Positions 47,571 to 59,328 of a stretch of DNA of 64,000 nt are shown one piece after another. Made by a program: the position numbers and the translations under genes. Under the pieces are notes generated by a model, which had not been told where the DNA came from, searched no databases, and worked only from the letters and a program-made list of their open reading frames with translations. Every line of letters begins with the position of its first letter. The first letter of the stretch is position 1. The stretch covers positions 434,001 to 498,000 of the forward strand of contig NZ_JAKFGB010000012.1 of assembly GCF_022267515.1 (NCBI RefSeq), read 5' to 3'. Source of the stretch: Rubinisphaera margarita. Lineage in GTDB: Bacteria; Planctomycetota; Planctomycetia; Planctomycetales; Planctomycetaceae.

Positions 47571-49514
47571 GGAGTTTCGTCCGCGGCGACGGAAGAGGAC
47601 AAAGCCGGTGATCGCTACGACGATCAGGAGAAGGGCGCCCCCGCCGAAGATCAGGTAAGGGACAAGGGGAGATTCCGCAGGCTGCTGGAGAGCCGCCGGG
47701 AGCGCGACTCGTGGGGCCGGCTCGTCATCGTCCTCGGACTGCTCAACCGACGATGCAGTTGCCGGGGTCGCCTTTGCGGGAGAGGGGTCGGCAGGAGCTT
47801 CGATTCGCAGCAGTTTCAACGTTTCGGCCTGATTCGGTGAGATCGCCAGTTCAAGGTCAGAAGACCAGGCCTGAAGCATCTGGCGGGAATCTTCCATCAG
47901 TTTATCACGGTCCGTTCGACCGTTGAGATAACTCGCCAGCATGTCCTGCCGCTGTTCGTCGAGGATTTGCCGCATCTGCCGCATCTGACGAATCTGCGAG
48001 TCTTCCAGTTCCAGCAGCGATTGGCCGGTCTTCGTAAAGAGGACCTGATTTCCAAACCCTGAAATCCAGGCCGCCAGCCTGGCTTCCTCATTGCGATAAT
48101 CACTGACAATCGACGCGGCAGCGACGTAGTCGTCGTTGAGTTGCCCGACCGCCTCCACGTAGTCGGGTAACGTGCCGGACGGTGTGGCTCCTTTCAGGTC
48201 GTCAATCTGTTTGATTGCGAGACGACGGCGAATGGCTTCCTGTTGAAAGTAGCTGTGAACTTCCCGGAAGTATGCCATATCGGCGGCGGAAATCCCGAGC
48301 AGTTCGGCCGCCTTCTTCTCGCTGGTCAGGCAGAGCGGATACTCGTCCGGCATCAGGAGGTGCTGAAGGATGTCCGGGCGTTCGAAGGGACCAGAGAACT
48401 TGAAGGTGCTCTCGCCTTGTTCGTGGGAGACGGCGGCGATTTCGGGCAGCGTCTCCGCCAGAGCCGGGAGTGCGGATGCGAACTGCCGTGGGGAGTAGAT
48501 TGATTCCTGCTTGGTGAAAATCAAAGTTTCAGGAACCGGTTCCCACTGCTCTGTTGGACTGCCTTCTTCCGGAGGAGCCGGCCGAACAATGCGTTCGTCC
48601 TCGGCGAATCCCCCCGCGACGAGCAATTTCCCATTTCCGGCGGGGCCGATGACTGATATCGGAATCGTTGACAGTTCCCCGGCTTCGGAGATGGTTTTGA
48701 CCTGAGGACTGAGCTTATCGAGGGTCCGGGCAAATGTCTCGGGGAGAAGCGCCAGCGGAGCGATCGGCAGATAGGCAAATTCTCCATCGTTGAGAGCCTG
48801 ATTGTCGTTGCCAAGAACGACGATCGCGATGGCCGCCTGCCGGAGCAGTGGAGCATACAGATCCGCAGAGCCGTCATTGGCGACAACGTCGGCGATTGTG
48901 CCGACTGTCCGTCCCCGGCCGAGCAGAACCGGAACTTCCTGACCGGGCTTCAGATTGGTGGCATCAATGGGAACTCTCAACTGCAGTCGAGTGGTTTCAA
49001 CAATTCTGAGGAGCGGCTGCCCCTGTCGCGTCTGTTCCCCGGGAAGGACCTGTAGACGATCGACAATCCCCGAACAAGGGGAAACGATCGCGAGATTCCG
49101 CAACTGTTCGGCGACTTCCCGGAGCCGGACCTTCGAGGCATCCAACTGGCGGCTCAGAGAATCCAGCTTCTCGGTTTCGTCTGCGGTCCGAGCCGCGGTC
49201 TGCTGTTGCCGCAGAGCGTAAATGTCGCCAATGGCGCGACGGACAGATGCATCGAGACGGTCGACCTGAACCCGGGCGATGATATCTCCCCGGCGGACAT
49301 GATCGCCGAGATTGACGGTCAGATGAGTGATCTTGCCGTTACCCGGAGCGGAAAGAGAACGAATTCGAGCGGGGCGAAGCTGAAACAGCGGAGCTTCTAC
49401 GGTCCGGTCATATTCGGGCAGCGGCTTACGACCGGCTTCCTGCGCGACGATCGAATGGTTCCCGCAGAAGGCGGAAAGGAAAAGTACGAAGGCAGAGATT
49501 CGATGAGCAAGCAC
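47568..49514 (-). CDS. HlyD/membrane-fusion-like exported protein with C-terminal membrane anchor
   Basis: About 648 residues from GTG 49514 (GGAAAC upstream; TTG 49544 is an alternative). A signal peptide (ISAFVLFLSAFCG) is cleaved near IVAQ. A biotinyl-lipoyl-like and hairpin region follows: GKITHLTVNLGDHVRRGDIIARV, then a coiled coil (TEKLDSLSRQLDASKVRLREVAEQL), then LAIVSPCSGIVDRLQVLPGEQTRQGQPLLRIV. This is the HlyD/RND-adaptor pattern. A long C-terminal helical region and a terminal membrane helix (VPYLIFGGGALLLIVVAITGFVLFRRR) are unusual for adaptors. No partner transporter is adjacent. Function uncertain. Confidence 0.75.
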   Translation of the reverse strand: MLAHRISAFVLFLSAFCGNHSIVAQEAGRKPLPEYDRTVEAPLFQLRPARIRSLSAPGNGKITHLTVNLGDHVRRGDIIARVQVDRLDASVRRAIGDIYALRQQQTAARTADETEKLDSLSRQLDASKVRLREVAEQLRNLAIVSPCSGIVDRLQVLPGEQTRQGQPLLRIVETTRLQLRVPIDATNLKPGQEVPVLLGRGRTVGTIADVVANDGSADLYAPLLRQAAIAIVVLGNDNQALNDGEFAYLPIAPLALLPETFARTLDKLSPQVKTISEAGELSTIPISVIGPAGNGKLLVAGGFAEDERIVRPAPPEEGSPTEQWEPVPETLIFTKQESIYSPRQFASALPALAETLPEIAAVSHEQGESTFKFSGPFERPDILQHLLMPDEYPLCLTSEKKAAELLGISAADMAYFREVHSYFQQEAIRRRLAIKQIDDLKGATPSGTLPDYVEAVGQLNDDYVAAASIVSDYRNEEARLAAWISGFGNQVLFTKTGQSLLELEDSQIRQMRQMRQILDEQRQDMLASYLNGRTDRDKLMEDSRQMLQAWSSDLELAISPNQAETLKLLRIEAPADPSPAKATPATASSVEQSEDDDEPAPRVALPAALQQPAESPLVPYLIFGGGALLLIVVAITGFVLFRRRGRNS

Positions 49515-49730
49515 GGCTGCTGGAGTTTCCGACGTTGGGGGCAAGAACAGTTGATGTCCGGTGTTCGATCTTACAGCGATTCCAGCGGGACGACCAGTAT
49601 TCTCTTCTCGGCTTTGCCTTCCCGACGGGAACCGCTCTACAGGGTGACATCGAATTTGAACATTTGATGAACGAACCGCCGCAACCCCGGGAAAAGGCCG
49701 GAAGTGAGGCCGAAAACGCAGTCCGTCGTC

Positions 49731-50729
49731 TCAGTTCCAGTCGAGCCGGCTTCGTCGACTCCAGTAATCAGCCGGGGCTTCGTTCAATCCAGCAAGTTTC
49801 CCGGAGAGGTTGGTCCCAGGCGGAACATCGAGAGCACGAACGTTGGACTCCAGGTGTTCGCTGGTCGCCGCTCCGCTGAGTACGACGTCGACCCAGGGCT
49901 GTTCCAGGACAGCTGCAATTGCGATGGCGTCAATCGAGACGCCCCCCTCTCCTGCCAGATGCGAGAGTTGTTCGCGAGACTGAGCGAATGCCGGATCGTT
50001 GTTTCGGGAGGTTAGCCGCCCGTTTGCGAGGGCTTCTTTGATGATGACCCCGAGTCCCGCCTGATGCGCGGCGGCCAATGCGGCACCCGCGGACGTCTCA
50101 AGGAGATTCCATGTCGCCTGAACGGTGTCGAAGACACGCACGCCATCGCAGTGGACTTCGATCGCTTTCTCGATGGTTTCCTTCTGCCGGGGACCGCTCA
50201 CGCTGAGACCGATGGCGATGCTATTCTGCTTGAGTTCGACGAGTCGATGCAGCACGTCCGTTTTCTCAAGCACACCGCTTTCGAGCGTTGCGGAATGGAT
50301 CTGATAGAGATTCAGCCGTGAGCCGAGCGTTTCGCCGGTCTCTTCCCATTGCTGATTAAGTCGTTCGACGGTGTGCTGCTTTTCCTCATGCACCTCCGCC
50401 TCAACCTGCCAGCCGGCTGTGTATTCGTAGCCCCATTTGGAGCCGATCACGATCTCTTCGACCTGTGAGGACCTCAGCCATTCGCCGAGAAATTGTTCGG
50501 CTTTTCCGTAGGAGCGAGCTGCGTCGAAATAACGAATGCCGGCGTCATAGGCGGCCTGCAGGACCTGAGCCGCCCTAGCCTGCATCGCTGCGACATCGTA
50601 CTGGTGATTCAGATCGTCTGCGTGACCGAGATTGATGTAACCGGGCCGCCCCAGCGCCGCCAGGCCGAGGCCGATTCGCGAGACCTGCAGTCCGGTGCGT
50701 CCCAACGGGCGAGTGATCATCGTTCTCAT
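49731..50729 (-). CDS. Aldo/keto reductase
   Basis: 332 residues from ATG 50729 (AGGA upstream; a second ATG at 50720 is equally possible). The catalytic Asp-Tyr-Lys-His set is visible: FDAARSYGKAE (Asp and Tyr), IGSKWGYEY (Lys) and YQIHSATLE (His). The C-terminal NADPH-binding region includes GVIIKEALANGRLT and VLEQPWVDVVLSGAATSEHLESNV. It reduces an aldehyde or sugar substrate using NADPH; specificity unknown. It lies 23 bp after rpiB on the same strand, so the two are probably co-transcribed and may serve sugar metabolism. Confidence 0.9.
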   Translation of the reverse strand: MRTMITRPLGRTGLQVSRIGLGLAALGRPGYINLGHADDLNHQYDVAAMQARAAQVLQAAYDAGIRYFDAARSYGKAEQFLGEWLRSSQVEEIVIGSKWGYEYTAGWQVEAEVHEEKQHTVERLNQQWEETGETLGSRLNLYQIHSATLESGVLEKTDVLHRLVELKQNSIAIGLSVSGPRQKETIEKAIEVHCDGVRVFDTVQATWNLLETSAGAALAAAHQAGLGVIIKEALANGRLTSRNNDPAFAQSREQLSHLAGEGGVSIDAIAIAAVLEQPWVDVVLSGAATSEHLESNVRALDVPPGTNLSGKLAGLNEAPADYWSRRSRLDWN

Positions 50730-50752
50730 TCCTGTTCCGGACGGGTAAGCAA

Positions 50753-51241
50753 CTATTTCTTCGTGTAGTGCCCGTCGAGTGCCCGCTTTTCGATGGCGTT
50801 GATCATATCGACTCGAGCCTGATGACGGGGCTGGGGGGCGTACGTGGCCGAGAGGAAAGAATGGACAATTTCCGTAGCCAGTGATGGTCCAATGACCCGC
50901 GCACCGAGGCAAAGGACGTTCATGTCATCGTGCTCGACGCCCTGATGAGCGGAGTAAGAATCGTGGCAGAGGCTGGCTCGGATGCCTGGAATCTTGTTCG
51001 CGGCGACGCTGACGCCGACACCGCTGCCACAAACGAGCAGTCCTCGTTCGACTTCGCCAGAGAGGATTTTCTCGGCTACCTGCTCGGCGAACATCGGGAA
51101 ATCGGAGGGATTCTGGTCAAAAGCGCCGCAGTCAATCAATTCGACGTCCAGGGCGGAAAGCGTCGCGAGCAGCTCGGTTTTCATGACAAATCCAGCGTGA
51201 TCTCCACCAATGGCGATCCGCCGACAGGCGAAGGAACCCAT
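50753..51241 (-). CDS. rpiB: Ribose-5-phosphate isomerase B (RpiB/LacAB family)
   Basis: 162 residues from ATG 51241; the open frame extends 21 codons upstream without homology. GGDHAGFVMK at the N-terminus, DCGAFDQNPSDFP, GLLVCGSGVGVSVAANKIPGIRAS (phosphate-binding and catalytic Cys region) and HDDMNVLCLGARVIGP are diagnostic for RpiB. It interconverts ribose 5-phosphate and ribulose 5-phosphate. Length is normal (~150). Galactose-6-phosphate isomerase subunits share these motifs, but a single stand-alone gene favours RpiB. Confidence 0.93.
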   Translation of the reverse strand: MGSFACRRIAIGGDHAGFVMKTELLATLSALDVELIDCGAFDQNPSDFPMFAEQVAEKILSGEVERGLLVCGSGVGVSVAANKIPGIRASLCHDSYSAHQGVEHDDMNVLCLGARVIGPSLATEIVHSFLSATYAPQPRHQARVDMINAIEKRALDGHYTKK

Positions 51242-51372
51242 GACGACTGCATCTTTCGTGTAATTAGGAGGTGTTTGGGACGAGGGCGAGTGTACCGGGA
51301 GCATCGAGGGAAACCAAGGAAGTCCGCGGCAAACCGCGAGTGATCGTGTAGCGCGCCTCGGAAATGGACAAA

Positions 51373-51398
51373 GCCCTCGTGGAAAATTCCACGAGGGC
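51373..51398 (-). terminator. Hairpin terminator between the PDZ gene and rpiB
   Basis: GCCCTCGTGGAA (51373-51384) pairs with TTCCACGAGGGC (51387-51398). On the minus strand it is followed by a short T-run (TTTG), so it probably terminates the transcript of the PDZ protein gene before rpiB. Confidence 0.75.
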
Positions 51399-51486
51399 CT
51401 CTTCCCTCATTCTTTCGCTGTTTTCACGAGCTTCGAGTGTCCGATCCCGCGCGTTCATTCAGCGGAAGACTTCGATGTGGGGTTAA

Positions 51487-52182
51487 TTACCGTCCGAGTG
51501 AGACTCCGAATTGAACCTTTCCGGTCCGCATCTGGAAATCGTACTGCTCACGCGGGCCACCCCGGTATTCGTATCGCGGCGAGCTGTACGGCATGGGGCG
51601 ACGGTAGTCGTAGTCGCTAATCGTCGGCCGTTCGTAAATCGGTTCGACGTAAACCGACTGCCGGCGGTGTCCGCAACCATATCTCGGCAATTGGGCGTCG
51701 ACTTCCGTAATTCGTCCGCAGTCTCCGTGGCGGACGAGCATGCAGACCGTGCTTTGACAGCCCGAAAGAATGTCTTCAATGTCGTGCTCGCAGAAGACCT
51801 TCCGACGGTTCATGCTCAGAATGGTGTCGCCTTCTTCGAGTCCGATGCGGCAGGCTTCTGAACGATGTGTGACCCGGGTGATGATGATCTGCCCGTTGCA
51901 GATCTCACCAGCGAATCCGAGTTCCCGGACATTCACGAATTCATGATCGTTCTGCGGCGGCACGAAGACTGAAGGTTCCGGCTGCCATTGTCTGTTTGGA
52001 CGAACGTATTCGCTGGAGCCGTAGTTCTCTTCGACTTGAATCTGGCGAGAAGGTGTCGGATTCGAACCCGGCTGCACGAGCCGCGGACCAGGCTGGTAAA
52101 AGTAGTCCTGAGCCTGAACGCTGCCTGCGGCTGCCAGGATCAAACCAGTCATTCCGAGAGTATTGAAGAGGAAGTTGTTCAT
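51487..52182 (-). CDS. Secreted PDZ-domain protein
   Basis: 231 residues. A clear signal peptide (hydrophobic 5-20, cleavage after SVQA) starts at an ATG preceded by AAAGGA. After a Pro/Gln-rich segment, residues ~88-160 form a PDZ domain (LGFAGEICNGQIIITRVTHRSEACRIGLEEGDTILSMNRRKVF), which contains two extra cysteine pairs. The C-terminal ~60 residues are Tyr/Arg/Pro-rich (YEPIYERP, YDYRRPMPYSSPRYEYRGG), low complexity and possibly adhesive or structural. No protease domain is present. Probably a periplasmic binding or adaptor protein. Confidence 0.78.
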   Translation of the reverse strand: MNNFLFNTLGMTGLILAAAGSVQAQDYFYQPGPRLVQPGSNPTPSRQIQVEENYGSSEYVRPNRQWQPEPSVFVPPQNDHEFVNVRELGFAGEICNGQIIITRVTHRSEACRIGLEEGDTILSMNRRKVFCEHDIEDILSGCQSTVCMLVRHGDCGRITEVDAQLPRYGCGHRRQSVYVEPIYERPTISDYDYRRPMPYSSPRYEYRGGPREQYDFQMRTGKVQFGVSLGR

Positions 52183-52557
52183 GGTGTTGTCCTTTAGGGC
52201 TTAGCTTGAAGTCGCGGGTTACTGAATCCGCTCCACGCGACTCTCCGCTTCGCGTAAATCGCGCCTCGCCGGGGACAGCAATTCTGCGAAATTTATTCTC
52301 ACGAGTTGCCGACACGGTTTCGCGGGTGCGATTGCACTGATTTGGTCGACTTTTCCGATTTCGAAGGCGAGCGAGAAAATCGGTGTGTCTGCTGGTGAGA
52401 CCTGTAGGGACGATCTATCCGATATTTTTTCGCGAATCTGTGGTGCACCCTTGTTCGGTGAAACGAGGTTGACGTATTCTTGCTGATAAACAGGTGTGCG
52501 TGATGATCTGCGTGTCATTAGAAATCAAATAAGTGTGTTGAAACAAGGTGCGGACGG
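52183..52557. other. Intergenic region of about 375 bp (divergent promoters)
   Basis: Separates the divergent PDZ and trypsin-like lipoprotein genes, so both promoters should lie here. A TTGACG at 52473-52478 has no -10 at the right distance. No open frame with a ribosome binding site was found. Confidence 0.5.
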
Positions 52558-54141
52558 GTGAAGCGTTTTCAAGTGGCGGTGTTGGTCGGTCTGCTGTTGG
52601 TCAGCGGGATCGGATGTGAACAGGACTCAGGAGACTTGCCGGCAGTCACCGTTCTGCCGGGGACAAATTCAGCGACCTCACCGAATCCCATGCCGTCTTC
52701 CGCTAATGATTCGGCGTCGGCCGGGGATTCCGCGACCCCCGCAACTCTGAACACTCCTGCAGTGAAGCGGCAGTTGACCATCAAAACAGACACGCTCGGT
52801 TCGACTGTCCGACTGCTCGATGCGGCGAGCGAAGAAGTGCTCGAGACGGTGCCGCTGTCTCAGGGAGAACTGACGGCTGTTTTTGATGTCACCCACGCCA
52901 AGCCGGTGATCGTCGAAGTTAATGGATATGGCATCACGCAACGGAGTGAGCCTCAGGCGATTCGGGCGAATGCGGAACTGACCGTCGATCTTGGTCTGCT
53001 GGCCGCCGGGGAATTTCGAGAGCTGATCAAGTCGGCGACCTGTCTGGTCAAGATGCCGGACGGCGGCTTCGGCTCTGGCTTCCTCTATGGAGACCGTCAA
53101 ACGATTGTGACGGCTGCACACTGTGTCGCCGCCAAGAACATCGCGGACCTCAGCTACACGTTCTTCCCCGACGAAGATCGTGAAGTGACGTTCAATGGAG
53201 CTCGCCTGTTTTTCTACGACCGCAAGCAGGACGTCGCCCTGCTCCGCCTGCCGGAACCTGTTCCGGACGACCACTTCTGGCTCTGGTCAACCGAACCGGC
53301 GAAGTCTGGGAGTGAAGTGCTGGTAATGGGGAACCCGGGCCGCAATGGCGAATATGATCCCATGTATGCCCGCACCTGTAAGATTGCCGAAGTGCGTCCC
53401 GATGAACTTCGCCTCGATGTCGAAATCTATCCAGGCTACAGCGGTGGACCGGTGGTGCTGGAAGGAACGAGCGCCGTGCTCGGCATCGTTTCCTACAAGA
53501 TCATTCGCTCTTCAAGTTACAACGAGATCGGTTATTCCTTTGCCCGCTCCGGCGATATTGCCGCCGACGCTTACACGCAATGGAATGGTCTCAACAGCGA
53601 TCTGCAGGAGCGGGCCATCACCCGCGTCGAAGATCGTTACACGCGCGAGTTCGGACGCGATCTGGCTCATAACACGGCTGGCGCTTACTACGGAGATTCG
53701 GCGGTCTACACGGTGATCTGTATGTCACTGCTGGAAGATTACACGCGGTACATGATCGGCAAAGCAGCCAGTTTTCCGGCTGCGTCTCCGTCTCAGCGTC
53801 GCATTCTGATGCGGAAGTTTCACAAGGAGTATCTCGCCGACGTTGCCCCCGAGATCGCCGAACGGGTCCGCGAGCGGGTTTCGCCAAAACTGCGAGCCGG
53901 CCAGTTTGAGAAGGAATACGAGCTGATCCAGGCGGACGAATCGGTCTCGGAAGAAGTGAAAACGTCCCTCGAAAAAGCGCGGACGGCGTACCTGTCGCTG
54001 AAAGAAGCGGCTGAAACGATCGTCAAAGAAGACAAAGGCGAAGACCGCAGCGCCGACGAATTTCAGAAGTATATCATCGACCTCTGGGGCGACGCCCGGT
54101 TTTACAGCGAAGAGGTGCTTGAAGCGACCGCAAGCAGGTAA
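52558..54141 (+). CDS. Lipoprotein trypsin-like serine protease with N-terminal PEGA-like domain
   Basis: 527 residues from GTG 52558. Lipobox VSGIGC (Cys20). After a Ser/Thr/Pro linker, residues 72-145 form a small beta domain (LTIKTDTLGSTVRLLDAASEEVLETVPLSQ) like PEGA domains. The protease domain carries the catalytic triad His188 (VTAAHCV), Asp225 (DVALLRL) and Ser295 (GYSGGPVV). GSGFLYG marks the start of the barrel. The C-terminal ~190 residues are helical and Glu/Lys-rich, possibly coiled coil. It probably cleaves proteins in the periplasm or at the outer membrane. A membrane-bound trypsin with a long helical tail is uncommon. Confidence 0.87.
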   Translation: MKRFQVAVLVGLLLVSGIGCEQDSGDLPAVTVLPGTNSATSPNPMPSSANDSASAGDSATPATLNTPAVKRQLTIKTDTLGSTVRLLDAASEEVLETVPLSQGELTAVFDVTHAKPVIVEVNGYGITQRSEPQAIRANAELTVDLGLLAAGEFRELIKSATCLVKMPDGGFGSGFLYGDRQTIVTAAHCVAAKNIADLSYTFFPDEDREVTFNGARLFFYDRKQDVALLRLPEPVPDDHFWLWSTEPAKSGSEVLVMGNPGRNGEYDPMYARTCKIAEVRPDELRLDVEIYPGYSGGPVVLEGTSAVLGIVSYKIIRSSSYNEIGYSFARSGDIAADAYTQWNGLNSDLQERAITRVEDRYTREFGRDLAHNTAGAYYGDSAVYTVICMSLLEDYTRYMIGKAASFPAASPSQRRILMRKFHKEYLADVAPEIAERVRERVSPKLRAGQFEKEYELIQADESVSEEVKTSLEKARTAYLSLKEAAETIVKEDKGEDRSADEFQKYIIDLWGDARFYSEEVLEATASR

Positions 54142-54160
54142 AAGTGCCCCCGAACATGTT

Positions 54161-54198
54161 CCGGGTGGTCCGTCCGCCTCAGCGGGCGGGCCACCCGG
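54161..54198. terminator. Imperfect GC-rich hairpin between convergent genes
   Basis: CCGGGTGG (54161-54168) and inner CCGCC pair with GGGCGG and CCACCCGG on the right arm, with one small bulge. It lies between the stop of the protease gene and the stop of the TauE-like gene. No T-run. Confidence 0.6.
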
Positions 54199-54203
54199 TG
54201 TGT

Positions 54204-54947
54204 TCACGCTCCACGCGTAATCATCAACGTGGCGATGATCGACAGCACGATCAGCGTGAGGATGCGGAACAGTTTCGCGTTGATGTGCTTTGTTCCGCGT
54301 ACTCCGAGTTCGCCTCCGACATAGGCGATCGGAATTGCAACGGCCGAGAGCAGGAGCACCTGTTTGTTAACGAGTCCGGTCGTCGCCAGCGCGCACAGCT
54401 TCACCACAGAGGTGATGAGCAGGAATGTCGTCAGGAAGGCCTTCATCTGATTGGGAGGCCAGGGACGTCGGGCGGCGTAAATCGCAATGGGAGGGCCGCC
54501 GATTGTGACCGCTCCCGCGAGAAATCCGCTGACCGCTCCCGCGATGCAGGTCCAGAGTTTCGACGCGGGCCCCTGCTCCTGGGTCGTCGATCTGCGGGTG
54601 AGTCCATCAATGGCCATCAGTAGAATGACAATTCCCGTGAGTCTCACGAGGATGTCGTCGATGGAAAGCACGAGGACCGCCAGGCCGATCGGGAGGGCCG
54701 CCAGCGACGCGCCGATCGCCAGCAGCAGCGACTCAGGGACGAGGTGTCGACGGTAGGACCAGGCGGCGATTGCAAGCGGTGCGAACGCCGAGAACGAGAC
54801 AATCAGGTTGGCATCCTTCACGCCGGTGAGCGCTGGAAGAACCGACATTGCGACCAGAGCGTACCCGAAACCCAAAGCACTCTGGACAAATCCGGAGACG
54901 ACAACGACGCCGGTAAAGAGAATCCAGTGCCAGGTTTCGAACTCCAT
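54204..54947 (-). CDS. TauE/SafE-family membrane permease
   Basis: 247 residues with about eight hydrophobic segments in two halves. Each half starts with the family pattern: WHWILFTGVVVVSGFVQSALGFGYALVAM at the N-terminus and AGAVSGFLAGAVTIGGPPIAIY in the middle. The second has the GGPP motif typical of TauE/SafE (UPF0721). Members are proposed to export sulfite or organosulfonates and related anions. The neighbours do not indicate a substrate. Confidence 0.87.
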   Translation of the reverse strand: MEFETWHWILFTGVVVVSGFVQSALGFGYALVAMSVLPALTGVKDANLIVSFSAFAPLAIAAWSYRRHLVPESLLLAIGASLAALPIGLAVLVLSIDDILVRLTGIVILLMAIDGLTRRSTTQEQGPASKLWTCIAGAVSGFLAGAVTIGGPPIAIYAARRPWPPNQMKAFLTTFLLITSVVKLCALATTGLVNKQVLLLSAVAIPIAYVGGELGVRGTKHINAKLFRILTLIVLSIIATLMITRGA

Positions 54948-55328
54948 GAGGATTCGTTGGTATGGGGTATGCGGGGAATTGGGACGTCGAGTAATCTTGC
55001 CGCCCGGGATATCGCCAACTAGAATGAGAAGTTGGTCGGTTCGTTCAAACGGATGACATTGCAGCGGGGGCGTACTCGTTCCGGGATCAGACCGGGTCGG
55101 AGGGATCTTAGCGATTATTCACCGACGTGTCTTTTCCCGTCGCTGTTCCAGTTGGCCTGAAGCTCGGACCGGCATACTATTCTTGACAGATAATCAGGCG
55201 TGTATTGATACGCATCCCATACAAATTCAATGGATTTGACGGACGCAGGCAACTGCGGATGTCGAAACAGGGCCTGTGGAGATGACGCTCGTCATTCTCG
55301 ACTCGACCGCATCAGGGAGCTGAACTCT
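54948..55328. other. Intergenic region of about 380 bp upstream of clpC
   Basis: Contains no gene. Candidate promoter parts for clpC are TTGGCC (55152) with TACTAT (55175-55180) at 17 bp, and TTGACA (55183-55188), which lacks a good -10. No CIRCE-type inverted repeat (TTAGCACTC-N9-GAGTGCTAA) was found, so HrcA control is not supported. Confidence 0.4.
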
Positions 55329-57878
<2,550 letters not shown>

Positions 57879-57904
57879 CGCTTTGATCTGAGCTCGAAAA
57901 CGAG

Positions 57905-57937
57905 AACGCCCCGTGTGCAAACACGGGGCGTTTTTTT
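57905..57937 (+). terminator. Intrinsic terminator after clpC
   Basis: AACGCCCCGTGT (57905-57916) pairs with ACACGGGGCGTT (57921-57932) around GCAA, followed by seven T residues. Confidence 0.96.
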
Positions 57938-57979
57938 ATAGAAGTGGTTAGTAATTGGCCGAATTCGATGCCGAATTAC

Positions 57980-58012
57980 GGTAAGCCCATTGGCTAAGCC
58001 AGTGGGCTTACC
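57980..58012. repeat. Near-perfect 33-bp palindrome
   Basis: GGTAAGCCCATTGGCTAAGCC runs into AGTGGGCTTACC. The sequence is its own reverse complement except at two positions and the centre. It lies between clpC and a convergent membrane-protein gene, 40 bp after the clpC terminator. Only one copy occurs in this window, but the form is like REP-type elements. Confidence 0.7.
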
Positions 58013-58084
58013 GAGGAACCTGATCGAAATCCACTGGCACACGCTGCGACGTCGTAAGGAACTCGGTGAGAAACCGGGCTGCTC

Positions 58085-59056
58085 CTACTCCCGAAACTCG
58101 GACATCGGAATTCGATCCACGCTATACCGCGTCAGCACATACACTGCCGTTACGGTGACCCAGAAGTAGGCTCGCCGGAAGCCATCGAACGCGGCTAACC
58201 AGATCAGTTGCCACAGGGAAACGAGGTAGCGACCGTTCGCGTCTCTCATGCCGTCCATCCACGCAAACGTCAAACGCTGCAGTTCTCCGAGGAGCTGGAA
58301 GAGCAGGATTCCGAGAAACATTGCGAGAACGAAGGAGATGACGATTGAGACTGAGCGCGACCGAACGTAGTCGAAGCAGCGGCTCCATGCGTCGAATCCG
58401 TCGCCGCCTTCGATCGCGATCGCTGGTATCAGGAGCGGCCATCCGAAAACGAGGCCAAGTGAAAAGACGATAGCGATCAAAGACAGTAGCAGCCCGGGAC
58501 CGTAAAGGATCTCGCCGAGGATGGGAATCTGATTGGCCGCAAGCGTGCCCCAGATCAGGGCACCCAGCAGGCCGAGCATCATCACGGGGAGTAGCAGGCT
58601 CAGTCCCGCTGCGGGAAGATTTCGGAGGCCATCGGCGACAGAACTCCGGACGCGTGTGCAGCTGCCTGTCGTGAACGCCGATCCGGCCGCGCGGCAAATG
58701 ATGAGGCCGGAGATGATGTGGATGAGGAGTATTGCCAGAGGTCCAGAAATCTCTCGGATTGACTGGAACTCCGCACAGCTCGCCCAGAGTTGATAAGCCA
58801 TCACAATCGGCGACGATGCCTCCAGCGCGAAGGCGTAGTAGTCGGCGGGAGTCGTTGACCACAGGGGCAGCGTCAAAGAACCACTGGATTCCCCCGTCAA
58901 CTGGAACCCGGCCACGAGCAGCAGACTCGTGACTAATCCCACGAGCAGAATCGGCATTCGAGCCGTGATCCCCGGCACGCGCAGCAGATGCAGCCAGGGA
59001 AACATCCGCCGCCAGCGGAGGAAACCGGTTTCGTGAAATTCTTCCTGAAGTTCCAT
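58085..59056 (-). CDS. Multi-pass membrane protein, uncharacterised
   Basis: 323 residues from ATG 59056; an in-frame upstream start at 59101 adds 15 residues. About six to seven membrane helices are visible (ARMPILLVGLVTSLLLVAGF, PLAILLIHIISGLIICRAA, AGLSLLLPVMMLGLLGALIW, GPGLLLSLIAIVFSLGLVFGWPLLI, IVISFVLAMFLGILLF, YFWVTVTAVYVLT). The fold and spacing look like planctomycete integral membrane proteins with no assigned role. RWRRMFPWLHLLRV near the start is amphipathic. It lies alone, convergent with clpC. Confidence 0.7.
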   Translation of the reverse strand: MELQEEFHETGFLRWRRMFPWLHLLRVPGITARMPILLVGLVTSLLLVAGFQLTGESSGSLTLPLWSTTPADYYAFALEASSPIVMAYQLWASCAEFQSIREISGPLAILLIHIISGLIICRAAGSAFTTGSCTRVRSSVADGLRNLPAAGLSLLLPVMMLGLLGALIWGTLAANQIPILGEILYGPGLLLSLIAIVFSLGLVFGWPLLIPAIAIEGGDGFDAWSRCFDYVRSRSVSIVISFVLAMFLGILLFQLLGELQRLTFAWMDGMRDANGRYLVSLWQLIWLAAFDGFRRAYFWVTVTAVYVLTRYSVDRIPMSEFRE

Positions 59057-59328
59057 GGTGGCCGACCTGAGTGAGAACCGAAACGATGATATGGGCTGCA
59101 AATGTAGCGTTTTTGCGGAAATGGGTTAAGCATTCTTCGGCAATTGTCTTCGGCGATCCTCAAGAACCTGTGAGACCTGACATCGACGAAATGCGAACGG
59201 TGCGGCTGTGAAGTCGCGAGTCGTTTGGCGGCATCTCACGGATGGTATAGACTGTTTTCCATCAAAGTCGCTTGCTCCCCCGCAGAGTTTGTCCCACCGA
59301 TTTATGTATTCCGAAAAGGAGCCGCCTG

